Assembly (NCBI RefSeq): GCF_000380085.1
Contig: NZ_KB904550.1
Span: 1-64,000, forward strand
Direction: 5' to 3'
DNA from: Streptococcus merionis DSM 19192
GTDB taxonomy: Bacteria; Bacillota; Bacilli; Lactobacillales; Streptococcaceae
Length of the DNA stretch: 64,000 bases
The translations under genes were made by a program, and so were the position numbers. A model generated the notes under the pieces. The model did not search any database. It saw only the letters and a program-made list of their open reading frames with translations, and had not been told where the DNA came from. Shown here piece by piece: positions 35,530 through 45,483 of the stretch (positions are counted from its first letter, which is position 1; each line of letters begins with the position of its first letter).

Positions 35530-36270
35530 TTAAGCTGATAAGAACTGATCTGCAATGATCCCCTTCATCTCGCTGTATGGAAATTCTAGATAGGCTAATT
35601 TATCATCATAATTAAGGCATAGCCTATCTGCACGAGGATCGAAAACATTAACATCCAAATGGTCTAGAAGCTCTGCCATTTTCCCATCGGCTTCTTCTTG
35701 CGTAAAACCTTTTTCGAGCATTTTTGCCTTCGCTAAGTCAGCAAAGGCTTTTCCGTCTGAGAAGAAATCTCCGTAAGTCAGGCGAACACCATCTTTATCA
35801 ATATAGTAAGTATCTAAAGACGATGCTGGCCCTGCCTTGCTTTGGAATTGCTTATATTTATATTGGAAATAAAGTTCTGTTAAAGCAACCTTACGAACAG
35901 ATGGTAACTCTGTTGGTGATACCCAGGTGGTAAAATGCACCAAATCAATATGGTTTAGTTGACCATCTTTCTTTTTCTGGCTTAATTCCTCATAACGCTC
36001 CTTAAAGACTTTACGATCCTCATCTACGATCTGATTATCACCATCTAGGCGAAATGTCTCCATATAGGAAAGCTCAGCCAACTGTATCTCATGGCTCAAA
36101 AGTATTTTACTATCATCGTACTGTTGCCTTTCTGTCTGTTCTTTAAAAAACCTCGCTAGCGCAGTCTGGCGTTCTCTTGCCTGCTGATTCTGAAATCCGT
36201 AAAAGATACCAAAACCTGCAAGAAATAAGGCAGAAAGCCCTATCAGAATATACTTGACCTTAGCATTCAT
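35530..36270 (-). CDS. Membrane-anchored paralogue of the PgdA N-terminal domain
   Basis: A 246-residue protein from the ATG at 36270 (AAAGAG, spacing 8). One membrane helix (about 7-25) precedes an extracellular part. IDLVHFTTWVS and YIDKDGVRLTYGDFFSDG line up with VDLVTFTYQSQ and YLKKDGTRFTLDDFLANK in the neighbouring PgdA, and the following helices match too. The deacetylase domain is absent. It ends 53 bp before pgdA, same strand. It may have arisen by duplication of that domain; function unknown, possibly a regulator or partner of PgdA. Confidence 0.7.
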   Translation of the reverse strand: MNAKVKYILIGLSALFLAGFGIFYGFQNQQARERQTALARFFKEQTERQQYDDSKILLSHEIQLAELSYMETFRLDGDNQIVDEDRKVFKERYEELSQKKKDGQLNHIDLVHFTTWVSPTELPSVRKVALTELYFQYKYKQFQSKAGPASSLDTYYIDKDGVRLTYGDFFSDGKAFADLAKAKMLEKGFTQEEADGKMAELLDHLDVNVFDPRADRLCLNYDDKLAYLEFPYSEMKGIIADQFLSA

Positions 36271-36559
36271 AACCATCACTCTTTCTTACTTTATATATTT
36301 ATTATACCATATTATTGCTCTTTTTGCAAACGCTTACTAAAACAGGAGTGGCTTTTTATCCAGTCCGCTATCACTAGAAAATCTGTGATTGAGTATCTGT
36401 ATTTACAGCTCAGCACTTTCATTTAAAGTTGGTTTTGCCGTTGCTCATCATTTGTTTTTGAGAGTAGGGTAAAAATCTTCAAAATCTAACGGAAAGAAAG
36501 GACAGCTTTTGATAGCTTTTAAGTTGTACAAATGATTTTAGACGTTAGTTTTTTACCAT

Positions 36560-36900
36560 TGTGCTGATTGTCTTGTGCTATAAAATCTTTAAAGATGATG
36601 AAAAAAATAATCCGCCCCACTTTTGTCTGGCTAGGACGACTTAAATCTGTCACGAGAATCACCGTATTAAACAGTTCTACGTTGAAATTGGCTTCGTCAT
36701 CTCACTCTCGCAAGGTTGGGAATAAAACTTGTTGGTCGTGCCAACTCAGTCTTACCCCTGCACAGATCAGTAGGTGCTTTAGCGCCAATGAACCACTGCT
36801 GACTAGATTTGTAGAATGATGATTTATCAGTATTTTACAAGTCAGACAACAACAACTACTACTGCGTCAAACTATAAAGAAAAGGGATTGAGCACTGTGT
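36560..36900 (+). repeat. Dispersed repeat module, copy C, in a gene-free stretch
   Basis: Within the 680-bp gap 36280-36962, the block 36710-36880 aligns with copy D at 18520. It starts CGCAAGGTTGGGAATAAAAC, then has the hairpin ACTTGTTGGT...GCCAACTCAGT, the stem GGTGCTTTAGCGCC and the tail CTACTGCGTCAAACT. CCGCCCCACTTTTGTC near 36612 resembles the end motif of the larger elements. No gene is supported in 36280-36960. Confidence 0.62.
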
Positions 36901-36916
36901 CTCATTCCCTTTTCTG
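36877..36916. terminator. Terminator hairpin downstream of trhO
   Basis: Arms AGAAAAGGGATTGAG and CTCATTCCCTTTTCT (one mismatch) enclose an eight-base loop; A- and T-rich ends could act in both directions. Confidence 0.75.
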
Positions 36917-36962
36917 CTATCATTTTATCACATTATTTTAGCTCAATTCATTTTAGACCTTG

Positions 36963-37949
36963 TTAAGCTTGCAAAGCAACTGCTGGCAATGTTTCACCAA
37001 GAGCTTCTAGGCGGTTTGCCCACTCTTGAAGGCTCAAACCAGTTTCAGTGATGTAACGGTTTTTCTCGTGAGCACGACATTCTGCTGAACAGCCACGCAC
37101 ATACTTGTGCTCGTTTTCTTCTGATGTCAGCATGCGGCGATTACAGAACGGATTTCCACAGTTGACATAGCGCTCACACGGTGTGCCATCAAACCAGTCC
37201 TTACCAACAACCGTTGGATCTACATGGTTGATGTCCACAGCAATACGCTCGTCAAAGACATACATTTTACCGTCCCAAAGTTCCCCTTGAACTTCTGGAT
37301 CTTTGCCGTAAGTGGCGATACCACCATGAAGTTGTCCGACATCTTTGTAGCCTTCACGAACCATCCAGCCAGAGAATTTCTCACAGCGGACACCACCAGT
37401 ACAGTAGACCACCACGCGCTTGTCCATGAATTTTTCCTTGTTATCACGCACCCACTGTGGCAACTCACGGAAATTACGTATATCAGGACGGATTGCTCCT
37501 CGGAAATGACCGAGATCGTACTCATAGTCATTACGGGTATCAAGAACAACAGTGTCCTCGTCCAAAAGAGCTTCTTTAAACTCTTTTGGTGACAGGTAAG
37601 CTCCCGTTGTTTCAAGCGGGTTAATATCGCTGTCAAAATCGTTATCTTCTAAACCGAGGTGAACGATTTCTTTTTTATAACGCACATGCATTTTTTTGAA
37701 GGCATCTTGATTTTCTTCATCAATTTTGAACCAAAGGTCTGCAAAACGCTCGTCGCTATGCACCCAGTCCATGTATTTCTGTGTGGTTTCGTAATCCCCA
37801 GAAACAGTTCCATTGATCCCTTCATCTGCGATCAAAATACGACCTTTAAGCCCAATAGATTTACAGAAATCGAGATGCTCCTGAGCATAGGCTTGAGCAT
37901 TTTCGATAGGAACATACTTGTAATAAAGCAATACACGAATATCTGACAT
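36963..37949 (-). CDS. trhO: tRNA uridine 5-hydroxylation rhodanese-type protein
   Basis: A 328-residue protein of the YceA/TrhO family, which hydroxylates uridine 34 of certain tRNAs using oxygen. An N-terminal UPF0176 domain ([10 protein letters not shown]) is followed by a rhodanese domain with the active Cys in [13 protein letters not shown], and a Cys-rich C terminus ([22 protein letters not shown]) that may bind metal. Full length. AAGGAG lies before the ATG. Confidence 0.93.
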   Translation of the reverse strand: MSDIRVLLYYKYVPIENAQAYAQEHLDFCKSIGLKGRILIADEGINGTVSGDYETTQKYMDWVHSDERFADLWFKIDEENQDAFKKMHVRYKKEIVHLGLEDNDFDSDINPLETTGAYLSPKEFKEALLDEDTVVLDTRNDYEYDLGHFRGAIRPDIRNFRELPQWVRDNKEKFMDKRVVVYCTGGVRCEKFSGWMVREGYKDVGQLHGGIATYGKDPEVQGELWDGKMYVFDERIAVDINHVDPTVVGKDWFDGTPCERYVNCGNPFCNRRMLTSEENEHKYVRGCSAECRAHEKNRYITETGLSLQEWANRLEALGETLPAVALQA

Positions 37950-38297
37950 GTTCGTCTCCTTTTAGCCTGTTGCAAGCAGGCTTTTGTATGAAAAACGTGT
38001 TTTCACCATCAATTATTATATCGATTTTTAAACAATTGAGAAACTATTTTGCTCATAGGTTACTAAAGAAAGTGAGAACAAATCGTCATCTCGCCAAATC
38101 GATTTTGACGTTTTCGCTTGCTTATTGCTAGCTCAGGTATCAACAGGTACTCCTCTGACTGGTAATATCGCGCAAAGCTGGTTGAAGGTGGGAAAAGTCT
38201 CTTTACTCTGCGAAAATCAAAATCTGATGGTGTTACTCCATTAGAAGAAGTGGCAAATCTATTTCTGATTTTTGCCTCATTCAGCTTTGGGATTTCA
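37950..38297. other. Gene-free stretch between trhO and the UPF0397 gene
   Basis: I see no gene in these 348 bp. There are loosely repetitive patches (AGTGAGAACAAATCGTCATC; GATTTTTGCC) that resemble degenerate streptococcal repeats. The ATPase and second membrane gene that usually follow a UPF0397 gene are not here. Confidence 0.5.
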
Positions 38298-38846
38298 TTA
38301 ATCTTTGGTCAGTGTTCCTGAGCCAACACGACTCTTAGCGTAGACTGCTAAGAGAGCTGTTCCTGCTATTGCTACGGTAGCAGCATTTGCCAGACCCGCT
38401 ACCAAACCTTGGACAAAAACTAATTCAGTTGGTTGTTGATAAATAATGATGTCACCAATCGGTGCCAAAATACCCCAAGCAATAATAACAGCAATCAGGC
38501 TGCTAACAATTGTCAAGGCAATGTCTTTCTTTGTGTAAATACCTGATTCAATGCGCAGTTTTTTGCCAACAAATCCAAGAATCAAACCAAAGACACCAGC
38601 AGCTAAAATCCAAGACCACCAAGGATTTCCAAAAGCTGTAACATCAATCAAAGTCGATCCCAAAAAGGCAATGAGAAAACCTGCCAATGGCCCGTAAAGC
38701 GCTGCAAAAAGAGCTAGTACTGCATACTGCAACTGAATATTAGTGTTTGGAATTCCTGTCGGTATACTAACAAAGCGACCAATCAGGAAGAAAAGGGCCG
38801 CCCCAATCCCGATAGCAACGACAGTTTTGATGGATAAATTTTTCAT
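38298..38846 (-). CDS. UPF0397 ECF-type transporter substrate component
   Basis: A 182-residue membrane protein with about five helices (KNLSIKTVVAIGIGAALFF; LAGFLIAFLGSTLIDV; WWSWILAAGVFGLILG), the pattern of UPF0397 S-components. In many Firmicutes these sit with their own ATPase and T-component genes; none follows here, so it must use a shared ECF module or be inactive. It starts 19 bp after the SAM hydrolase gene, same strand, AAGGAG upstream. The substrate is unknown. Confidence 0.85.
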   Translation of the reverse strand: MKNLSIKTVVAIGIGAALFFLIGRFVSIPTGIPNTNIQLQYAVLALFAALYGPLAGFLIAFLGSTLIDVTAFGNPWWSWILAAGVFGLILGFVGKKLRIESGIYTKKDIALTIVSSLIAVIIAWGILAPIGDIIIYQQPTELVFVQGLVAGLANAATVAIAGTALLAVYAKSRVGSGTLTKD

Positions 38847-38865
38847 AACAACTCCTTATGCGCGT

Positions 38866-39708
38866 TTAAATTTTCTTAAATGCAATGTGCCAGTTAGCAC
38901 CAACTGAAACATTGTAGGCCTTAGCAAAGGATCCTTGATTAATGGCAACCCCAACACAGTAAACCGAATTGATATAGATAATGGGTTGACCAATGCGAAC
39001 ATCCGCAAAAGATTTGCCATAGATGACCTGATTTTGATAAACCAGCATGTCATTATTGTAAATCGTCACTTCAAATTTATCACCAAATTCTGGATTTAGG
39101 CGATAAAAGTCGGAACGACTAATCGATGTCCAGAGCGAACCAAAACGCACATCCAAAATGTCGATCGCCCCTGCAACAGAATCCTCAGTGACAATGGTCT
39201 CAACGGTCGGCATCTCAATGATATCCTCAACCTTAAGTTCTGGTCCAACCGCTTCAAAAGCGATATGCCCACTTGCTAACTTTGCTCCAGTATAAGCGTA
39301 GACGTCTCTCCCATGGAAAGTATAGGAGTGTTCTGTATTCTTTCGGCGGTTCTCGACTTCCGAAATCTCACGAACCGCTTTGATTCCAACGTATTTTTTC
39401 AAATAGCTGAGCGTTCCATTGTCTGGTGTGACAATGTACTGGTTTTTCTCTGTTAAGGCTACTACACTTTTACGCTTAGAGCCGACACCAGGATCCACTA
39501 CTGAAACAAAAGTGGTTCCCTCTGGCCAATATTCGACGGTTTGAAAGAGTCGGTAAGATGCCTCAAAAATATTGTACGGTGTAATATCATGGGTTAAATG
39601 ATGGATTACTAAGCTTGGTTCTTCCTGCAAAGCAACTCCAATCATAGCAGCAACTGCCCCATCTACCAGACCAAAATCCGATTGCAAGACGAGTAAATGA
39701 GTTGACAT
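38866..39708 (-). CDS. SAM hydroxide adenosyltransferase (DUF62)
   Basis: A 280-residue enzyme of the DUF62/chlorinase-like family, which uses hydroxide to split S-adenosylmethionine into adenosine and methionine. The start LLVLQSDFGLVDGAVAAM, VSVVDPGVGS, VTPDNGTLSY and HGRDVYAYTGA are the family active-site blocks. It is commonly paired with UPF0397 transport genes, as here. AAAGGAG precedes the ATG. Confidence 0.9.
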   Translation of the reverse strand: MSTHLLVLQSDFGLVDGAVAAMIGVALQEEPSLVIHHLTHDITPYNIFEASYRLFQTVEYWPEGTTFVSVVDPGVGSKRKSVVALTEKNQYIVTPDNGTLSYLKKYVGIKAVREISEVENRRKNTEHSYTFHGRDVYAYTGAKLASGHIAFEAVGPELKVEDIIEMPTVETIVTEDSVAGAIDILDVRFGSLWTSISRSDFYRLNPEFGDKFEVTIYNNDMLVYQNQVIYGKSFADVRIGQPIIYINSVYCVGVAINQGSFAKAYNVSVGANWHIAFKKI

Positions 39709-39874
39709 AGTCTCTCCTTTAAGATTGTTTTTTTCATTCTACCATAAAATCTGTCCCTAGAATAATAGTTCTTGACTATAAGAGGTTATAAGAAAGATAA
39801 ACAAGTGCAAAATGGTGATTACACTCAAACAATTAAGAGGTTGAAGACTCCCTCAACCTCTCCTTATTTTTTTA

Positions 39875-40564
39875 TTACAATCGCATGGCATAGCCAACGC
39901 CACGCACTGTTTCGATGTATGACGACTGGTCTGGACGGTCAATTTTTCCACGGAGGTAGCGGATATAGACATCCACAACATTAGTCTCAGTGGCTGATTC
40001 GTATTTCCAGACTTGTTCAATCAGTTGCTCACGAGTCATTGGCTTCGCATGCCCCATTAAGGTAGCCAGTAAATCATACTCGCGCCGCGTCAGCAAAATC
40101 TGTTCGTCACCCCGATACACGGTATGATTTTCAGGATCAATCCGCAAATCTCTAAAGCTTGTCCGTGACTGTATCAGACTGCAATGGCGATCGATAAACT
40201 CACGGCCACGAAAGATACGGCCAATTTGATCAACAAGCTCTCCCATAACAAATGGTTTAGCTATTGCTGCCACAGCATATTGACGCAGGTGATTCGCATT
40301 GGCCTCAACTTCCGAACGCTCTGCCACGACAATCAAGACAGAAGCAGGTTTAAAAGTGCTGAGTTCATTGGCAAAACTGTGACTATCCATATCCGTTAGA
40401 AGATAGTCCACTAAAATCAAGTCATACTGACCATTTCTCAGCGCCTTGAGCCCTGATTGTCCATCGTCAACCAAATCCACAAGAAAGTCAGCCTTTTGCA
40501 GCTCAATAGAAGTAAAATGAGCCAAGCTCTTTTCCTTAGAAACAATGAGGATTTTTTTGGTCAT
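39875..40564 (-). CDS. Orphan OmpR-type response regulator with degenerate receiver (CovR/GcrR-like)
   Basis: A 229-residue regulator with a receiver domain (1-120) and a winged-helix DNA-binding domain (about 130-229, ending YIETVRGVGYAM). It most resembles the orphan CovR/GcrR regulators of streptococci. The acidic pair that binds magnesium is lost: ILIVSKEK replaces the usual ILIVEDEK, so Ser9 and Lys10 stand where Glu and Asp should be. The phosphoacceptor Asp53 (ILVDYLL) and Lys101 are kept, but the switch Thr is Ala79. No histidine kinase gene is adjacent. It starts 3 bp after gnd, so it is transcribed with it. Activity without phosphorylation is inferred. Confidence 0.88.
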   Translation of the reverse strand: MTKKILIVSKEKSLAHFTSIELQKADFLVDLVDDGQSGLKALRNGQYDLILVDYLLTDMDSHSFANELSTFKPASVLIVVAERSEVEANANHLRQYAVAAIAKPFVMGELVDQIGRIFRGREFIDRHCSLIQSRTSFRDLRIDPENHTVYRGDEQILLTRREYDLLATLMGHAKPMTREQLIEQVWKYESATETNVVDVYIRYLRGKIDRPDQSSYIETVRGVGYAMRL

Positions 40565-40567
40565 AGC

Positions 40568-41992
40568 TTACTTTTCGTCATACCACGAATAATGGAAGAC
40601 GCCTTCCTTATCTTTACGCTCATAAGTGTGGGCACCGAAGTAATCACGCTGTGCTTGGATCAAGTTCGCTGGCAAATCTGCTGCACGGTAGCTGTCAAAG
40701 TAAGAGATAGCACTTGAGAATGTTGGCACTGGCACACCTGCTTGAACAGCAATGGCAACCACGTCACGAACGGCTTGCTGATATTTAGCTGTAACATCGA
40801 TAAAGTACTCATCTAGGAGCAAATTCGCTAAGTCTGCATCGCGTCCATAAGCGTCTGTAATCTTTTGCAAGAAGCGAGCACGAATGATACAGCCAGCACG
40901 CCAGATAGAAGCAATCTCGCCAAACGGCAAGTTCCAGTTATTTTCCTTAGACGCTACACGCAGCTGAGCAAAGCCTTGTGCATAAGACATGATTTTTGAG
41001 AAATAGAGGGCTTGGCGGATTTTTTCGATCAACTCAGCCTTGTCACCATCGTAGTTGTATGCAGCTGGCGCTGGAAGCACTTTGCTAGCATTGAGGCGCT
41101 CTTCTTTGTAAGTTGAAATATAACGCGCAAAGACGGATTCCGTAATCAAAGATAGTGGTACACCCAAATCGAGGGACGATTGGCTGGTCCATTTACCGGT
41201 TCCCTTGTTTCCAGCAGCATCCATAATGTAATCAACAATTGGGCCGTCTTGGCCTTCGTCATCCTTACGGGTCAAAATATCAGCTGTGATTTCAATCAGG
41301 TAACTGTCCAATTCGCCTTTATTCCACTCGGTAAAGACATCAGCCATTTCTTCCGTCGAAAGACCAAGCAAGTGTTTCATCAAATCATAGGACTCAGCAA
41401 TCAATTGCATGTCACCGTACTCAATACCATTGTGAACCATCTTCACATAATGACCAGCACCATCTGGACCAATATAGGTCACACACGGAGCACCATCTTC
41501 AGGAGCTTTCGCTGAGATTTCCTCAAGGACATCAGCAACAAGCTCGTAAGCTTCTTTTTGGCCACCAGGCATGATAGAAGGGCCTTCAAGTGCTCCTTTT
41601 TCACCACCAGATACGCCCGTACCGATGAAGTTGATGCCTGAGTCAGCCAATTCCTTGGAGCGACGGATAGTATCTTCAAAGTAAGTATTCCCACCATCAA
41701 TCAAGATATCACCCTTATCAAGGTAGGGCAGGAGGGATTGGATTGTCGCATCAGTCCCTTTACCAGCCTGCACCATCAGCATGATGCGACGCGGTTTTTC
41801 AATAGAGTTGACAAAACTCTCCACATCATAGCTTGGCAAAAGGTTTTTACCAGGGTTGCTAGCAACAACATCCTCGGTCTTATCGCTTGAACGGTTATAA
41901 ATGGCCACTTTGTAGCCACGTGATTCCACATTAAGTGCTAGGTTACGGCCCATAACGGCCATTCCAACTACACCAAAATTTGCTTTTGTCAT
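40568..41992 (-). CDS. gnd: 6-phosphogluconate dehydrogenase, decarboxylating
   Basis: A 474-residue enzyme of the oxidative pentose phosphate pathway that makes ribulose 5-phosphate, CO2 and NADPH. Rossmann start [38 protein letters not shown], and the substrate motif [15 protein letters not shown] are present. The ATG at 41992 has AAGGAG nine bases upstream; an earlier ATG at 42037 would include that site and is rejected. The orphan regulator follows directly in the same operon. Confidence 0.96.
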   Translation of the reverse strand: MTKANFGVVGMAVMGRNLALNVESRGYKVAIYNRSSDKTEDVVASNPGKNLLPSYDVESFVNSIEKPRRIMLMVQAGKGTDATIQSLLPYLDKGDILIDGGNTYFEDTIRRSKELADSGINFIGTGVSGGEKGALEGPSIMPGGQKEAYELVADVLEEISAKAPEDGAPCVTYIGPDGAGHYVKMVHNGIEYGDMQLIAESYDLMKHLLGLSTEEMADVFTEWNKGELDSYLIEITADILTRKDDEGQDGPIVDYIMDAAGNKGTGKWTSQSSLDLGVPLSLITESVFARYISTYKEERLNASKVLPAPAAYNYDGDKAELIEKIRQALYFSKIMSYAQGFAQLRVASKENNWNLPFGEIASIWRAGCIIRARFLQKITDAYGRDADLANLLLDEYFIDVTAKYQQAVRDVVAIAVQAGVPVPTFSSAISYFDSYRAADLPANLIQAQRDYFGAHTYERKDKEGVFHYSWYDEK

Positions 41993-42313
41993 TAAATCAT
42001 ACTCCTTTATTAAGATAGGTGCCCATAAAAGTTCCATGTGAAAACGGGAAAAGCGATAACAAATCGTAAGACGCTAAGCCGAGAAGCAGGACAGTTCACT
42101 ATGATAGCAGCCTGTCCTAGCCTCGCAGCAAGGCAGATTGCCTAAGCAGTTCCTTAAATCACCGATTTTTGCTGCTCACGCCATTGACTCTAGAAACTTT
42201 ACGACTCTTCACTAGAAATTTAGGTCGAATTCACTTATCATTCGAAAGTTACTCTATTATACACTTTAGGGGAGGTCATTTCAAGAATCTTTAAATATTC
42301 TAAATTTTCGTCC
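41993..42313. repeat. Repeat-rich gap upstream of gnd
   Basis: No gene in these 320 bp. The end TTTAGGTCGAATTCACTTATC (split at about 42215-42235) matches the tail of repeat family 2 at 24.0-24.3 kb. GACAGTTCACTATG... AGCCTGTCCTAGCC blocks suggest a larger decayed stem. Confidence 0.4.
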
Positions 42314-42847
42314 CTATTCTTCAAATAGTCCTGCCAAGCCTGCAAACGGCGAATTAGCCTTTTTTTGCTCCGCTTGACTAGCAGCGTAGTCCTCTTCTGA
42401 CAATACTTGCCAATCCTCTCCTTCTGGAAAAGCCGCTGAGGCTTCTTCTTCTGGTGTCAAGACCTTGAGAGGAATGCTGAGCAGGATATTATCCGCAACA
42501 CTTTCAGACAAGTCAATCTGCTCCCCCTCAATGACCAAGACTAGCTCCTCATCAATATCTCCTGCTAAGTTTCTGAGGTCTGCCTCTTCCATAAAGATCT
42601 CTGTGACTGGATAAGATTGCTCTAACAAGACAGGCTCCATGGAGCGACTTGATGGCAAGGTCAGTTTGTAGGACAAGGAATAATCCAAGAAGTACATCTT
42701 GTTTTCATATTTGACCTGACCATTTGCCGTGACTTCCTCAATATTGAGGATCTCAGGATTGCGGGACTGTAAGTTCGCTTTAAGGTCTAGCTTTTCTGAG
42801 AAACTGAGACCTTCTGGATTTTTTTTAATATCTAATAAATGAAACAT
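42314..42847 (-). CDS. DUF177 (YceD-like) protein
   Basis: A 177-residue protein of the YceD/DUF177 family, which usually sits near rpmF and is linked to 23S rRNA or ribosome assembly; a precise function is not known. The family segments INIEEVTANGQ (as ILNIEEVTANGQVKYEN) and PVTEIFMEEADL, LLSIPLKVL are present; the usual C-terminal Cys motif is not seen, the end being acidic and ending AGLFEE. It starts 9 bp after htpX. AAGGAA lies before the ATG. Confidence 0.8.
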   Translation of the reverse strand: MFHLLDIKKNPEGLSFSEKLDLKANLQSRNPEILNIEEVTANGQVKYENKMYFLDYSLSYKLTLPSSRSMEPVLLEQSYPVTEIFMEEADLRNLAGDIDEELVLVIEGEQIDLSESVADNILLSIPLKVLTPEEEASAAFPEGEDWQVLSEEDYAASQAEQKKANSPFAGLAGLFEE

Positions 42848-42855
42848 CTTTTTCC

Positions 42856-43755
42856 TTACATTTGACGCAGACGGGCAATGCGATCTGCAATCGGTGGATG
42901 GGTGTAAAACAATTTTTGCAGGCTACCTTTTTTCATCGGATCGTTGATGTAAAGGGCTGCGCTGGCATCATCAACAGGTTGCGACATGGGCTTGCTCTGT
43001 TCCAATTTTTGAAGGGCTCTAATCATGCCTTCTGGATTTCTGGTTAATTCTACCGATGAGGCATCAGCCAAGTATTCCCGCTGGCGAGAAATCGCAAGCT
43101 GGACTAAGGTTGCCGCCAAGGGAGCTAAAACAACAGCTAACAGAGACAATACTAGAATCATAACTTGAACGCCATCTCCACCATCTCTATCATCTCGTCT
43201 GCGGCTTCTTCCGCCACCATACCACATCATCCTCTGACTCATCGAAGCCAGCATGGTGATGGCTGAGCTGAGCGCTACTGCTATGGTTGAAATTCGGATG
43301 TCGTAATTTCGAATGTGGCTGATTTCATGCCCCATAACAGCTTCAAGCTCCTCACGATTCATGACCCGCAAAAGACCTGTCGTTGCAGCGACTGCTGCAT
43401 TTTCAGGTTTGGAACCCGTTGCAAAGGCATTGAGAGCATCGTCTTCAATGATGAAAACTCTTGGTACTGGAACTTTGGCCACCAAAGCCATGTCTTCTAC
43501 GATATGATAAAGTTCAGGTGCTTGATCAGCCGTAACTTCCCTAGCATTATTCATAGACATGACAACATTAGTCGACTGAAAAATCATGGCCAAAGCGTAA
43601 ACCAAACCGACAACTAAAGCTAGGATTGTACCTGTGGGACCAGACTGCAGCCAGAGATAGCCCACACCGTAGCCTACCAAGGCTAGCAAGCTAAAGAAGG
43701 CCAACAAGAGGACGATGGTCCTTCGTTTATTAGCTGAAATTTGGTCAAATAACAT
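42856..43755 (-). CDS. htpX: Membrane-bound zinc metalloprotease HtpX
   Basis: A 299-residue M48 protease for quality control of membrane proteins. N-terminal helices (about 15-55), zinc motif [13 protein letters not shown], two more helices (about 150-215), third ligand region [12 protein letters not shown], and YTHPPIADR near the C terminus. AGGAG before the ATG. It starts 1 bp after lemA, the usual htpX-lemA pair. Confidence 0.96.
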   Translation of the reverse strand: MLFDQISANKRRTIVLLLAFFSLLALVGYGVGYLWLQSGPTGTILALVVGLVYALAMIFQSTNVVMSMNNAREVTADQAPELYHIVEDMALVAKVPVPRVFIIEDDALNAFATGSKPENAAVAATTGLLRVMNREELEAVMGHEISHIRNYDIRISTIAVALSSAITMLASMSQRMMWYGGGRSRRRDDRDGGDGVQVMILVLSLLAVVLAPLAATLVQLAISRQREYLADASSVELTRNPEGMIRALQKLEQSKPMSQPVDDASAALYINDPMKKGSLQKLFYTHPPIADRIARLRQM

Positions 43756-43756
43756 A

Positions 43757-44326
43757 CTAGTCTCCTAAACCGTTTGGGCCAAAGTCAACTTTTGGAACCA
43801 CTTTTTCTTCCTCAGGAATCGCTAGGAAAATACTTGGTTGAAAACCAAAGAATTTCGCAAAAAGGTTGCTAGGAAACGTCTGCAATTTGGCGTTGTAATT
43901 CCCTGTAGTAGAGTTAAATAGCTGACGTGAATAGGCAATTTTGTTTTCCGTATTGGTCAATTCTTCCTGCAACTTGGTGTAGTTAGCAGAGGCTTTGAGG
44001 TCTGGATAGGCTTCAGCAACAGCCATCAAGCCTGAGACTTGACGTGTTAATTCGTCACTAGCTGCCATTTTTTCTGTAGGATTGCTAGCACTAGCAACTT
44101 GGTTACGCAATTTGATCACTTTTTCAAGTGTCTCTTGCTCATAACGTCCATATCCTTTAACCGTTTCAATCAAGTTCGGAATTAGATCGTTACGGCGTTT
44201 GAGTTGCACGTCAATCTGGCTCCAAGCCTCTTCGGTGTGCATCCGACTGCGCACCAAGCCATTGTACATGCCAATACCCCAAGCAACCAAAACAACTAAA
44301 ATAATCAGACTAACGATAAATGCCAT
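43757..44326 (-). CDS. lemA: LemA family membrane protein
   Basis: A 189-residue LemA protein: one N-terminal helix ([17 protein letters not shown]), then a helical domain with [18 protein letters not shown] and [16 protein letters not shown]. The function is unclear; it partners HtpX in many genera. The ATG at 44326 follows AAAGGAG by nine bases; an upstream ATG at 44371 is not needed. Divergent from rsmG. Confidence 0.95.
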   Translation of the reverse strand: MAFIVSLIILVVLVAWGIGMYNGLVRSRMHTEEAWSQIDVQLKRRNDLIPNLIETVKGYGRYEQETLEKVIKLRNQVASASNPTEKMAASDELTRQVSGLMAVAEAYPDLKASANYTKLQEELTNTENKIAYSRQLFNSTTGNYNAKLQTFPSNLFAKFFGFQPSIFLAIPEEEKVVPKVDFGPNGLGD

Positions 44327-44488
44327 TATAACGTCTCCTTTGATGAGTTTAAATGAGCCTTGAAGTGACAAATTTAGCTACCAAAGCCTAGCTAAATTTG
44401 CTAAATCTGCTCAGTTATTATTTCTATTATATCAAATTTCCTTAAATTTATGATAAAATGGGTATAGTTTACAAGAAAAGGACGCCCC

Positions 44489-45202
44489 ATGACACCAGAA
44501 CTATTTTACAAGCTTTTAGCTGAGCAAGGGTTTGAACTGACAAGTCAGCAAAAAGTCCAGTTTGAGCGCTATTTTGAGCTGCTCGTCGAATGGAATGCCA
44601 AAATCAATCTAACAGCCATCACAGACAAAGAAGAGGTCTACCTCAAACACTTCTACGACTCGCTGGCACCTGTCTTACAAGGATTGATTTTTAATGAACC
44701 TATCCATCTTTTGGACATCGGAGCTGGGGCAGGCTTTCCTAGCCTGCCCATGAAGATACTCTGTCCTGAGCTTGATGTGACCATTATCGACTCGCTGAAT
44801 AAACGCATTACCTTTCTCAACTATCTAGCTGATGAACTAGGCTTAGCCAAGGTGCATTTTCTCCATGGCCGGGCAGAAGATTTTGCCCAGCAACCTACCT
44901 TTAGAGCCCAATTTGATCTGGTTACGGCCCGAGCTGTCGCCCGTATGCAAGTCCTCAGTGAACTGACCATTCCCTTTCTCAAAATCAAGGGGCAACTCAT
45001 TGCTCTAAAGGCCAGTTCTGCCGAAGAAGAAAACCTTGCTGCTAAAAATGCCCTCAATACCCTCTTCTGCCACATAGTCCTTTCTAAAGATTACCGGCTT
45101 CCTAATGGTGATCCTCGAAACATCACTTTGGTCGAAAAGAAAAAAGAGACACCCAAAAAATACCCGCGCAAGGCAGGTATTCCAAATAAAAACCCCTTAT
45201 AA
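44489..45202 (+). CDS. rsmG: 16S rRNA m7G527 methyltransferase
   Basis: A 237-residue RsmG (GidB) enzyme that methylates G527 of 16S r[23 protein letters not shown], the SAM motif [15 protein letters not shown] and VTARAVARM are typical. AAAGGACG before the ATG. A strong terminator follows. The gene is divergent from the lemA-htpX pair, an order known in streptococci. Confidence 0.96.
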   Translation: MTPELFYKLLAEQGFELTSQQKVQFERYFELLVEWNAKINLTAITDKEEVYLKHFYDSLAPVLQGLIFNEPIHLLDIGAGAGFPSLPMKILCPELDVTIIDSLNKRITFLNYLADELGLAKVHFLHGRAEDFAQQPTFRAQFDLVTARAVARMQVLSELTIPFLKIKGQLIALKASSAEEENLAAKNALNTLFCHIVLSKDYRLPNGDPRNITLVEKKKETPKKYPRKAGIPNKNPL

Positions 45203-45210
45203 TGATAAAC

Positions 45211-45251
45211 AAAAGATTCGCACGAATTAAGCCTCCTGTGCGAATCTTTTT
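45211..45251 (+). terminator. Terminator of rsmG
   Basis: Arms GATTCGCAC (45215-45223) and GTGCGAATC (45238-45246), followed by five T. Confidence 0.9.
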
Positions 45252-45284
45252 ATAGTTTTTTTACTTTAAAACATGTTTGATAGT

Positions 45285-45400
45285 CAATGGAATCAAGAAC
45301 GATATAACTTCGGTTCAGAAAAGCATACTAGATGAAGCTCTGATTTTGAGACAAGTTTGCCCTAATCTTGTTTCAATCTATTATACTAGTTTTACAGAAA
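45285..45400. repeat. Dispersed repeat family 3, copy 2
   Basis: From about AATCAAGAACGATATAACTTCG to CAATCTATTATA, this block matches 13395-13510 in order and content. It lies in the gap between rsmG and the acyltransferase gene, which has no gene of its own. Confidence 0.5.
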
Positions 45401-45483
45401 TTTTCGAAAGCGTGTCCTTGAGCAACTAACCAAATATTTTTTAGATTGCTTTAAAATGGACTGACGATACCTTTTGACGCTGA

